A stretch of DNA of 41,330 bases from Okeania hirsuta (lineage in GTDB: Bacteria; Cyanobacteriota; Cyanobacteriia; Cyanobacteriales; Microcoleaceae): the NCBI RefSeq assembly GCF_003838195.1, contig NZ_RCBY01000047.1, forward strand, positions 1 through 41,330, read 5' to 3'. The position numbers and the translations under genes were made by a program. Position 1 is the stretch's first letter, and each line of letters begins with the position of its first letter. Under the pieces are notes generated by a model. It worked only from the letters and a program-made list of their open reading frames with translations. It had not been told where the DNA came from and did no database searches. Below, one piece after another: positions 1-7,587 of the stretch.

Positions 1-58
1 ACACTTCCCACACTTCCCACACTTCCCACACTTCCCACACTTCCCACACTTCCCACAC
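1..58. repeat. 9-bp tandem repeat at left edge
   Basis: Six perfect copies of ACACTTCCC run from the first base of the window and then degrade into C-rich sequence. The array probably continues to the left of the window. It lies just downstream of the stop codon of the minus-strand DUF2103 gene. It is one of several short-period repeats in this window, most of the others having a 7-bp period. Confidence 0.95.
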
Positions 59-90
59 TCCCCCGCTCCCCCACTACTGAAAAGCAAACT

Positions 91-390
91 CTATTTAGTT
101 AAGACATAAGCGATCGCCTCCTCTAAATCTTCTTGAGTTAAGCTAGTTAACATAAACACTTCTTGAACAGTTTTTCCTTGTCTAGCAATAAGTTTAAAAC
201 CACCTCTAATAGGCACTGAAACTTTTAACTTCATGTGGGGAATATGACTTTTGGACCTGCTGATAACTCCTGGAGTAACAGTTTCAATACCCTGACGTTG
301 AGTTAATTTCTCTAAAATAGGAATCAACCCTTCAATATGAGTAGAATGATTCCAAACTAGACGACCTTTAGATTTTGATGATTTTTTCAT
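91..390 (-). CDS. DUF2103 small protein, predicted metal-binding
   Basis: This 99-residue protein resembles the DUF2103 family, found in cyanobacteria and archaea and described as predicted metal-binding; its biochemical role is not established. The N-terminus is Lys/Ser-rich (KKSSKSKGRLVWNHSTH), followed by a short helical segment and a basic region around HIPHMKLKVSVPIRGG. The C-terminal half has an acidic helix (TQEDLEEAIAYVL). The ATG at 390 is supported by a Shine-Dalgarno-like GGAGA about 10 bases upstream. A HIP1 octamer lies inside the coding region near its 3' end. It stands alone, with no same-strand neighbour within the window. Family assignment rests on overall pattern memory and is moderate. 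Confidence 0.7.
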   Translation of the reverse strand: MKKSSKSKGRLVWNHSTHIEGLIPILEKLTQRQGIETVTPGVISRSKSHIPHMKLKVSVPIRGGFKLIARQGKTVQEVFMLTSLTQEDLEEAIAYVLTK

Positions 391-816
391 AGGACTTTCT
401 CCATCTGTATATCCTCAGTCTACTGAAAGGGAGAGACTAGAGGCAAAAAAAAATGGCCCGATACATAATTTGGTTGTGGTGCATAGTAATGGTAGATAGA
501 GTGTGGGGGGATGGGGAGATGGGGAGATTGAGTAAAGATGCTGAGGATATAGAGGGAAATATTTTTCTCACTGTTGTCTTTTCCTGACTATAAATAGTAA
601 ATTTCACCACAGCTAAAGATGAAGAGAAAGAAAGGAGCGATCGCAACTTGACTTGAGAAAAAAGTCAAACTCCCTGTTTACTTTCTTACACAATGCTGGG
701 CAAACAAGGAAGCATCATATTCGGACAACTTGTTTACTCTTTATTTGGATTTAGACTTAGACCTGGACTGGGACTAACTCATATGTACTCCGCAATGTCT
801 TGAGCCTATTTTTTGA

Positions 817-878
817 TTTTGAACAGGTAATGAACATTTTGAACAGGTAAGTGAACATTTTGAATAAGTAAATGAACG
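817..878. repeat. Three ~21-bp direct repeats (TTTTGAACAGGTAA..TGAACA)
   Basis: Three consecutive units share the pattern TTTTGAAcAgGTAA followed by TGAAC, starting at 817, 837 and 858; the third is diverged. A fourth, weaker TGAACGATTAGGC sits near 897. Spaced direct repeats of this size resemble iterated protein-binding sites such as transposon ends or operator arrays. No transposase gene is next to them, so the role is unknown. Confidence 0.6.
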
Positions 879-957
879 GATAGGTGAGCAGAAAAATGAA
901 CGATTAGGCTAGAATTTTTGTGGTATTATTAATGAGGAAGCCAAACTAATTTATACA

Positions 958-1071
958 AGACTTACGCGTCAGGTAGGAAAAACTAGGATTTGAGATTGCT
1001 GTCCGTTGCGGACTGCTCCACAAACCCTGTTGGTCACTTTGGAGGGAAATACCTTGTACTGTGTAAGTCCT
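958..1071. mobile_element. MITE-like element, family GACTTACGC
   Basis: The segment begins with AGACTTACGC and ends with GTGTAAGTCC, which are inverted copies of each other over the GACTTAC core. Its interior (GAAAAACTAGGATTTGAGAT) matches the interior of a second copy at 22741-22836. Length is about 114 bp and it has no coding capacity. The shared ends and interior at two distant sites support a non-autonomous mobile element, though no target duplication was established. Confidence 0.6.
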
Positions 1072-1136
1072 ATGTATATATCAAGTTTATTGAGGCCTCA
1101 CAAAATCATAAAATTACATGATCAGGATATTTACTT

Positions 1137-1568
1137 ATGATTAAACAAATCATGTATCACAATGAAGTATTAGCGATGATTATTCCGGCTGATTTTAGAG
1201 AGCCTGGAATTCATTTTTTCACCCCAGATAGCTATTCTCAACAGCTAGCTTACATGAGACACCCTCAAGGCAAAGAAATTCAACCTCATCGTCATAATAT
1301 GGTAAGGCGAGAAGTTTTTTATACTCAAGAAGTTTTACTAATCAAGGAAGGAAAATTACTAGTAGATTTTTACAATGACCAACAGGAATATCTTGAAAGC
1401 CACATTTTAAATAAAGGAGACGTTATTTTACTAATCAAAGGTGGACACGGCTTCAAGATGTTAGAAGAAGTAGAAATGATTGAAGTAAAACAAGGCCCTT
1501 ATGTAGGAAATCTTGATAAAACCCGCTTTGAACGAAGCGATAATAGTCGAGAACAAGTTCTAGCATAA
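1137..1568 (+). CDS. Cupin-fold protein, likely sugar-related
   Basis: This 143-residue protein has the two cupin motifs. Motif 1 is around QPHRHN with a downstream Glu (TQEVLLIKEG), and motif 2 is GDVILLIKGGHGF. Together they supply the usual His/Glu metal site of a single-domain cupin. Many small cupins of this kind act in nucleotide-sugar or surface-polysaccharide pathways, and the next gene, about 130 bp downstream, is a sugar aminotransferase, which supports such a role here. The exact reaction (isomerase, epimerase or ligand sensing) cannot be read from the sequence. The ATG at 1137 gives the full length; the next in-frame ATG is at 1152. A small repeat with TIR-like ends begins at its stop codon, so the two genes may not be a simple operon. 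Confidence 0.75.
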   Translation: MIKQIMYHNEVLAMIIPADFREPGIHFFTPDSYSQQLAYMRHPQGKEIQPHRHNMVRREVFYTQEVLLIKEGKLLVDFYNDQQEYLESHILNKGDVILLIKGGHGFKMLEEVEMIEVKQGPYVGNLDKTRFERSDNSREQVLA

Positions 1569-1674
1569 TACCAAAATCCGGTGATTATAGACTGATTGCC
1601 TAAATTACTTAATCCGCTTTATACAAATGTTTTGAATATTTTTAATATAGTTATATTAAAGCGGATTTCGTATA
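1568..1674. mobile_element. Short MITE-like inverted repeat between cupin and aminotransferase genes
   Basis: The left end ATACCAAAATCCG and right end CGGATTTCGTATA are inverted versions of each other and match the AAACCGGATTTGGTAT type of end of the CCGG-family elements elsewhere (for example at 25771-25789). Inside is a perfect 11-bp inverted repeat, AATCCGCTTTA at 1611-1621 and its complement at 1657-1667. It can fold into a hairpin that might end or attenuate transcription between the two genes. Confidence 0.5.
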
Positions 1675-1699
1675 AATTTAAATTGTAAGGTAAAGAAAA

Positions 1700-2818
1700 A
1701 TGACAGAATTTATTCCTGTGAATGAGCCTTTACTAAAGGGAAAAGAAAAGCAATATTTGAATGAATGTATTGATACTGGTTGGATTTCTTCTGAAGGCTC
1801 TTTTGTTAAACAATTTGAACAAGCTTTTGCGAATCGTGTAGGTAGAAAATATGGTATTGCTGTTTGTAATGGTTCAATGGCAATTGATGCGGCAATTACT
1901 GCTTTAGGTATTGGTGAAGGAGATGAGGTTATTCTACCTACTTTTACTATTATTTCTTGTGCGGCAGCAATTGTTAGAGCAGGTGCAATTCCTGTTGTAG
2001 TAGATTGTGATTCTACTACTTGGAATATTGATATTAAGCAATTGGAAACTAAAATTACTCCGAAAACTAAAGCTATTATGGTGGTTCATATTTATGGATT
2101 ACCAGTAGATATGAATCCAGTATTAGAAATAGCTGCAAAATATGGTTTAAAAATTCTTGAAGATGCAGCAGAAATGCACGGACAAACTTATTTTGGTAAA
2201 CCTTGTGGTAGCTTTGGAGAATTGAGTACCTTTAGTTTTTATCCTAATAAACACATTACCACTGGTGAAGGAGGAATGATTGTTACTGATGATGAAATAC
2301 TAGCTGAAAAATGTCGGTCTTTGAGAAATCTTTGTTTTCAACCACAACAACGTTTTATCCATGAAGAATTAGGTTGGAATTTACGCATGACTAACCTACA
2401 AGCAGCATTAGGTTTGGCACAATTAGAAAGGTTAGATGAATTTATCCAGCGTAAGCGAAATATGGGTAAACTTTATACTGAACTTTTAGCAGATGTTTCT
2501 GAATTAGAATTACCTCTGACAAAAACAGAATATGCTGATAATATTTACTGGGTTTATGGGGTTGTACTCAAAGATTCTGTTTCTTTTGATGCTAAAGAAG
2601 CAATGAAAAAATTGCGCGAACAAAAAATAGGTACTCGTCCTTTTTTCTGGTGTATGCACGAACAACCAGTATTCCAAAAAATGGGATTATTTAAGCAAGA
2701 ATCTTGCCCTGTAGCTGAAAATATAGCAAGACGTGGATTTTATCTTCCTAGTGGTTTAGCTTTAAGTAACCAACAAATACAAACAGTTGTAAAATCATTA
2801 AAAACAATTTTTGCTTAA
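1700..2818 (+). CDS. DegT/DnrJ/EryC1/StrS-family sugar aminotransferase
   Basis: This 372-residue PLP enzyme belongs to the DegT/DnrJ/EryC1/StrS family, which transaminates keto-sugar nucleotides to amino sugars. The most similar named group I recognise is perosamine synthase (RfbE/Per). The PLP-binding lysine is K184 in FYPNKHITTGEGG. Upstream, VLPTFTIISCAAAI and the Asp of ILEDAAEMHG form the cofactor pocket, and NLRMTNLQAALGLAQLERLD is the typical C-terminal-domain signature. Length is normal for the family, with start ATG at 1700. It follows the cupin gene and precedes two glycosyltransferase genes, so it likely supplies an amino-deoxy sugar for a surface glycan. The exact sugar and amination position are inferred and not shown. 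Confidence 0.9.
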   Translation: MTEFIPVNEPLLKGKEKQYLNECIDTGWISSEGSFVKQFEQAFANRVGRKYGIAVCNGSMAIDAAITALGIGEGDEVILPTFTIISCAAAIVRAGAIPVVVDCDSTTWNIDIKQLETKITPKTKAIMVVHIYGLPVDMNPVLEIAAKYGLKILEDAAEMHGQTYFGKPCGSFGELSTFSFYPNKHITTGEGGMIVTDDEILAEKCRSLRNLCFQPQQRFIHEELGWNLRMTNLQAALGLAQLERLDEFIQRKRNMGKLYTELLADVSELELPLTKTEYADNIYWVYGVVLKDSVSFDAKEAMKKLREQKIGTRPFFWCMHEQPVFQKMGLFKQESCPVAENIARRGFYLPSGLALSNQQIQTVVKSLKTIFA

Positions 2819-2841
2819 TTATATTAATAGGTATTTAGGTG

Positions 2842-2967
2842 TTATATTATGTCCGGTTGAATAGTTATAAATAATAAAGGAGGAAGACCGAGTCAGGAAG
2901 ACCGAGTCAGGAGGGAAAAAGAGGAGAAAGTTTTTTCATCACTAATTATCCGGACACGATATTATAC
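2842..2967. mobile_element. MITE-like element, CCGGACATGATAT family
   Basis: The element runs from TTATATTATGTCCGG to CCGGACACGATATTATA, which are inverted terminal repeats. The interior is purine-rich and contains two copies of GGAAGACCGAGTCA. Copies of the same type occur at 25633-25789 and 29371-29520 and, less cleanly, at 18510-18668, 22843-22970 and 25045-25418. There is no open reading frame of note, so it would be non-autonomous. Confidence 0.75.
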
Positions 2968-3386
2968 CATTTATCAAGAGTAATGCTATATTTGGAAAGT
3001 GTCAAAATAAGCCTCAAAATAGCAAAGATGATTAAAGGCTTACATCACGTCAATAAATAGTATTTAGAAATAGAAATTTCAAGTAGAGCAAAGTTTTTGA
3101 GAATTGGTATTAGGTTTTCAAGTCGTAGGTTTTATACCAATTTAAAAAAAGAATTATACAAAATGGAAAGGTAGAGATTTATGCTTAAATTTTTAACCAT
3201 TCAGTCGCTAGCATTCTGCCATGAAATTTCATCATTTATTGTATTTAAACGAGGAATTAAAATTAAGATTGAGCGATAATTAAAAGCCTGGGAAAAGGAT
3301 TAATCATCAGCTAACTTTAGCTATTTATGTTTATTTTCATTGCTGATAACCCAGTTCCTCTGCAGGAGGCTATCTGACCGCTAATA

Positions 3387-3420
3387 GCTGTTTGCACAGC
3401 ATTCCGCAGGAAATGCTTAC
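3387..3420 (+). repeat. 34-bp repeat upstream of glycosyltransferase gene (copy 1)
   Basis: The 34 bases starting GCTGTTTGCACAGCATTCC match 5984-6017 with two mismatches. The core AGCATTCCG..GGAAATGCT is itself an imperfect hairpin. This copy ends 106 bp before the gene at 3527 and the other ends 29 bp before the gene at 6047. It may be a mobile repeat that landed twice or a shared regulatory structure. Confidence 0.8.
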
Positions 3421-3526
3421 TTTAAAATTAGCTCTCTCCAATGGTAGAAGCTACCTCTTTATATAATTTCCCCACCCTTTTTTTTCTTCTTTATTTCTTC
3501 CTTCTTCCTTCTTCCTTATTTTATAA

Positions 3527-5347
3527 ATGGATGACAAATTTATGATAATTATCAAAGAACAATTATCTTGGCTAATAATATTAGCAGGAATTATTTATTC
3601 CTTGTATTTATTTTCTCAAGTCGCTTATGGTGCATTTTTTAATGGTGATTCTGGACTAAAAGCTTTATTAGCAAAACAATTAAGTAGTGGTAAATTGCGT
3701 TTTGACTTAATTCCATCTGAAGAAAAATGGGTGAAAGAACTTTGGAATCAAGGACTTTATCCCTATGAAAAACCGTTTGTTTTTTGTTTAAATAATCGCT
3801 ACTACATTTCTTTCCCCTTTACTTTTTCTTTAATTACTGCGCCTTTCTATAAACTTTTTGGTTATAGAGGTTTATATCTGATTCCTGTAGTTTCTACCTG
3901 GGTTGTTTGGATAACTTTTAATTTAATTTGTCAATCTTTGAACTTTAACGTTATTAATACAAATCTAGGATTAATTGCTCTAATTTTTGCTTCAAATCTA
4001 ACTTTATATAGTGCGATGTATTGGGAACATACATTAGCTATTGCCCTTTGTTTTGCGGGAATGAGTTTTTTCTTTATCCCTCAAATGTCTATATTTAATG
4101 TCATCATCACTGGATGTTTAGTTGGATTATCAGTTTGGGTTAGATCTGAATTTTTCGCTATGGTTGGTGCTTTGACAATAGTTGTTATTTTACAAGCATT
4201 TTCTCAAAATAATTTACTAGCAGCTTTAACAAATTCCAATAATTTCAACTGGCAGGATCTATATCTGAATTTGCAAGTACCAGTTTTCTACTTAATCAGT
4301 ATGTTTTTGGTGGTCGGTGCTTTTTTAGTAACGAACAAAATTATTTATGGATATTTTTTAGGTCTTCATTCTCTGTTAGTGCTGGAAGAATTTTCCCTAT
4401 CAAGAAGAATCGAAGAATTTAAAATAATTATTCAATTTTTAACTAAGTCTTTAATAGAATATTTTCCTCTAACCATTTTTCCTATATTTTACATTCTGTT
4501 ATTTGGCATAGAAAATTCTCCTGATTTATTGAATGTTAATTTAATGATTGCTGCCCTTGTGTCAATAGGCATAATAATAACAGGATTTCAATTCATCAAA
4601 GGAGGTGTAAGAGAACTAAAAAATCAAATAAAAAAATGGTTGATTCCTTTGATAGCAACAATTTTATGGTTTTATTTCATGGGTCAAACAAGTGTAGAAG
4701 TGAATAATCAGATAACAATTATTTATTTGATATGTTTATTTTTTGTGGTAGGAGTATCTCTTTTAGTTGATATAGCACCTGATGAATTTACAGTTGGAGG
4801 AAAACAATGGGGACCAAGATATTTATTAATCCTTCTCCCCCTTATTTCTTTGATGGTGATTGAACAATTACAATACTTTCAAAATTTATCATCAACTATA
4901 TTCTATTATGTTGCTTTATTTACTGTTTTGACTTTTGTAGCTTTAGGCATATACAAAAACCTATATTTAGGAACAATATACATAAATAAAAACAGCAAAG
5001 ATATTGAGCCGACAATTCAGTTTTTAGCTAAAAATACTGACCCTGTGGTTGCTGTTTCTCATCAACACGCAGCCCAAGCATTAGAGTTTTCTTTGCCGTC
5101 AAAAACTTTATTATTTCGTGCTGAAGAAAGCAAAGATTTATTAAATTTAGCTCAAGCATTGTTACAAAAAAGCTTAGATAAATTCACTTACATTTGTTAT
5201 CCCCATCGTGTCTGTCGTCCATTAACAGAAGCCACTGAAAAACTTCAATTTAGTCAAAATAATCAATTATTTCAGGTGAAGTTAAATAATTTAGGAACCC
5301 ATGGTAAATATCCTATTTATCAAGGAGAAATTGTTGAAATAAGTTAA
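3527..5347 (+). CDS. Multi-pass membrane protein, GT-C-like glycosyltransferase
   Basis: This 606-residue protein has about ten to twelve hydrophobic segments, starting at residues 13-33. The first large loop (GDSGLKALLAKQL, then LNNRYYISFPFTFSLITAPFY) resembles GT-C fold glycosyltransferases (GT39/PMT-like), whose first loop holds the acidic catalytic residue and which use polyprenyl-phosphate sugars on the outer face of the membrane. A soluble C-terminal tail follows the last membrane segment. The neighbour at 6047 encodes a DPM1-like synthase that would make exactly such a lipid-linked donor, which supports this role. Start ATG at 3527 has no clear Shine-Dalgarno; ATG at 3542 is an alternative. 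Acceptor and sugar are unknown. Confidence 0.65.
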   Translation: MDDKFMIIIKEQLSWLIILAGIIYSLYLFSQVAYGAFFNGDSGLKALLAKQLSSGKLRFDLIPSEEKWVKELWNQGLYPYEKPFVFCLNNRYYISFPFTFSLITAPFYKLFGYRGLYLIPVVSTWVVWITFNLICQSLNFNVINTNLGLIALIFASNLTLYSAMYWEHTLAIALCFAGMSFFFIPQMSIFNVIITGCLVGLSVWVRSEFFAMVGALTIVVILQAFSQNNLLAALTNSNNFNWQDLYLNLQVPVFYLISMFLVVGAFLVTNKIIYGYFLGLHSLLVLEEFSLSRRIEEFKIIIQFLTKSLIEYFPLTIFPIFYILLFGIENSPDLLNVNLMIAALVSIGIIITGFQFIKGGVRELKNQIKKWLIPLIATILWFYFMGQTSVEVNNQITIIYLICLFFVVGVSLLVDIAPDEFTVGGKQWGPRYLLILLPLISLMVIEQLQYFQNLSSTIFYYVALFTVLTFVALGIYKNLYLGTIYINKNSKDIEPTIQFLAKNTDPVVAVSHQHAAQALEFSLPSKTLLFRAEESKDLLNLAQALLQKSLDKFTYICYPHRVCRPLTEATEKLQFSQNNQLFQVKLNNLGTHGKYPIYQGEIVEIS

Positions 5348-6046
5348 GATAGCAATTCTAATATTGGTGAGGTACAAAATTCGTTTGTTTTAGGGAGTAG
5401 GGAGTAGTAATTCGATAAACAGGGGATATAAAAAAACAAGGTAGTGGTGCATTGTAATGGTGGTCTATTGTAATTATGTTGGTCAAGGAAACGGTAGTGG
5501 GAGCATTTTGCTCCCATGAAGCAGCGCTATTCATCCTCATCTACCATTACTATGTAGGACTACCAAAAAGAAAAACAACTGTATCTCACTAATTTAAGAA
5601 ACGCTATATACATTTATTTTGGAAATAGTAAATATGAAGTTTAAAGGGAACATAAAATAGGGAAAATAGGGAAATAAAGGAGATGATATAAGACACAGAA
5701 ATGAAAAATTTTATTATGCCTAATTAATGAGACTTGACCAGAACACTCTTTTTAAAATCTATATCTATAATTTCCAATTTAAATGCGCAACAGCTTAAAG
5801 CAATTAAGTTTTTCAAAATAGGTAAGAATTTAGCTATTAGCTGCCAGCTCTCAGCTCTTATAAGGGGAATTTAATATATAGACTTTAAAAGCTGCTTTTA
5901 TAGTAAAATTTAATTCTCATTCAATTAGTAAAGCTTTTATCTAGAACTAAAAAGAAGCAATAGCTGATGGCTGAATGCTGACGGCTGTTTGCGCAGCATT
6001 CCGGAGGAAATGCTTACCAAAATAGTAAAAAAATAAAAAAAAAATT
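5348..6046. other. Intergenic region, repeats only
   Basis: No credible gene is present. The first part (about 5440-5565) is built from inverted pieces: GTAGTGGTGCATTGTAATGG near the left and CATCTACCATTACTATG at 5538-5554, the latter also found inverted at 482-498. The last part carries the second 34-bp repeat (5984-6017), only 29 bp from the next start codon. An open frame at 5358-5540 on the minus strand lies entirely in these repeats and is rejected. Confidence 0.7.
5984..6017 (+). repeat. 34-bp repeat upstream of glycosyltransferase gene (copy 2)
   Basis: This copy reads GCTGTTTGCGCAGCATTCC at its left end and ends GGAAATGCTTAC. It differs from 3387-3420 at two positions. It lies in the probable 5' untranslated region of the gene at 6047, so the AGCATT/AATGCT hairpin would be transcribed. 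Confidence 0.8.
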
Positions 6047-6811
6047 ATGTCTAATCAATTAGTTTGCACTGTTTTACCTACTTTCAATGAAAAAGATAAT
6101 ATTCGTCCTTTAATTGAAACTTTAATAGCTAGCGTGCCTCATCCTTATCTCATTTTAGTCGTAGATGATAATTCTCCAGATGGTACTTGGAAAATAGTCG
6201 AAGAAATTGCCCATAATTACCCCCTTTCTCTTCAAGATGACAGTTTTAAATCTGGTGTAGAATTAATTAAACGTATTGACGAAAAAGGTTTAACTTCAGC
6301 AATTCAAAGAGGAATAAATGAAGCGATCGCTACTTATGATGCTAAAATTATTACCTGGATGGATTGTGATTTATCTATGCCACCAGAAGATGTACCTAAG
6401 TTAGTCAAAGTAATAAGAGAAGGGAATGCAGATGTGGCAGTAGGTTCTCGTTGGATAAAAGGTGGAAAAGATATTGCTCATGGTATGATGGCTCGTATCT
6501 TAAGCTGGATTATCAATAATTATGCGATGTTATTTCTGGGTAATCAAGTACATGATTATACCAGTGGTTTTATTGCAGCACGAAGTGAAGTATTAAAGAA
6601 AATTCCTTTAAAAGGTGATTATGGAGAATATTGTATTGATTTATTATGTCGTTCTTTTCGTTTAGGTTATCATTTGGTAGAAGTACCTTATGTTTGTGTA
6701 CCTCGCACTACAGGAGAAAGTAAAACAGGGATTAATTTGTTAGATTATTTAGATAAAGGACGTGATTATGTAACAACAGTTTGGCGACTTTGGCGGCAAA
6801 AAGAAGCTTAA
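6047..6811 (+). CDS. Polyprenyl-phosphate sugar synthase, GT2 (DPM1-like)
   Basis: This 254-residue GT-A glycosyltransferase of family 2 resembles dolichyl/polyprenyl-phosphate mannose synthases. The N-terminal VLPTFNEKDNIRPLIETL and LVVDDNSPDGTWKIVEE are the nucleotide-sugar site, WMDCDLSMPPEDVPKL carries the metal-binding DxD-like residues, and VGSRWIKGG with YTSGFIAARSEVL are typical of the DPM1 branch. It has no C-terminal membrane segments, as in human DPM1 and unlike the ArnC/GtrB type. It probably loads a sugar onto polyprenyl phosphate at the inner face of the cytoplasmic membrane, providing the donor for a GT-C enzyme such as the product of the preceding gene. The sugar (mannose or other) is not proven. 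The start ATG at 6047 follows an A-rich stretch without an obvious Shine-Dalgarno. Confidence 0.88.
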   Translation: MSNQLVCTVLPTFNEKDNIRPLIETLIASVPHPYLILVVDDNSPDGTWKIVEEIAHNYPLSLQDDSFKSGVELIKRIDEKGLTSAIQRGINEAIATYDAKIITWMDCDLSMPPEDVPKLVKVIREGNADVAVGSRWIKGGKDIAHGMMARILSWIINNYAMLFLGNQVHDYTSGFIAARSEVLKKIPLKGDYGEYCIDLLCRSFRLGYHLVEVPYVCVPRTTGESKTGINLLDYLDKGRDYVTTVWRLWRQKEA

Positions 6812-7194
6812 CGAAGTCAAAATTCAACAGTCAAAAGTCAAAAATAAAAAGTTAGAAGTTACAGTATATTTCGGGGAAATAAAGTCAGAAGTTACAGTAT
6901 ATTTCGGGCAAATGAGGTACAGGTTAATTAATTGATAATTACCTCTCGTTAAAACCGTCCTTCCAATAAGAGCGCGAACAAAAAACTTTCTCCTTTTACT
7001 ACTCTTTCTTCTTCTTTCTTCTCTCCTGACTCCTAAATAATTAAGATTAATATCATACACTAATTCACCAACGCCAAAATAGGTAGTTTTGCTAATCTGT
7101 CTTGTACAAAACTTCTTGATAATTAATCGCTTAATAAACCATAATTATTGCTCTGCTGATTAAATATAAAAGCATTGACAAATAAAAAAAAGTT

Positions 7195-7360
7195 GGGTGC
7201 ATCTCAATGCGTGAATAAAGCCAAAAATTTATCGCTTTTAGGGAACAGGGAACAGGGAATATATAGGAAAAAAGTATTTTTTTTTGCACATATTAAAGAT
7301 ACACCCTATTAATCCCTATTTATTGAGTACAATTACTTATCGCTTAATTGAGATGCACCC
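7195..7360. mobile_element. MITE-like element with 13-bp perfect TIR
   Basis: The left end GGGTGCATCTCAA (7195-7207) and right end TTGAGATGCACCC (7348-7360) are perfect inverted repeats bounding 166 bp without a gene. The interior holds a GGGAACA heptanucleotide repeat. The ten bases GGGTGCATCT also recur three times at the right edge of the window, though not as clear element ends there. Confidence 0.65.
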
Positions 7361-7381
7361 AAAAAGTTCCTTTTTGGAATC

Positions 7382-7568
<187 letters not shown>

Positions 7569-7587
7569 ATTAATAATTCGGTAAATT

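Larger units (their letters stand above)
391..1136. other. Intergenic region with repeats
   Basis: I see no convincing gene in these 746 bases. They hold a HIP1 site at 637-644, a short sequence (CATAGTAATGGTAGAT, 482-497) that recurs inverted near 5539-5554, three ~21-bp direct repeats at 817-878 and a MITE-like element at 958-1071. Open frames on the minus strand around 437-646 have low-complexity composition and overlap repeats, so I do not call them. Confidence 0.7.
2819..3526. other. Intergenic region with MITE and conserved upstream repeat
   Basis: No gene is visible in these 708 bases. They contain a CCGG-family MITE (2842-2967), a 34-bp repeat shared with the region before the gene at 6047 (3387-3420) and a long pyrimidine tract (about 3475-3520) with CTTCCTT repeats directly before the next start codon. 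No strong promoter could be picked out by eye. Confidence 0.7.

Noticed and set aside
437-646. 69-codon minus-strand frame
   Set aside because: Ser/Ile-rich low-complexity translation without a ribosome-binding site; it overlaps dispersed repeat sequence that recurs near 5540.
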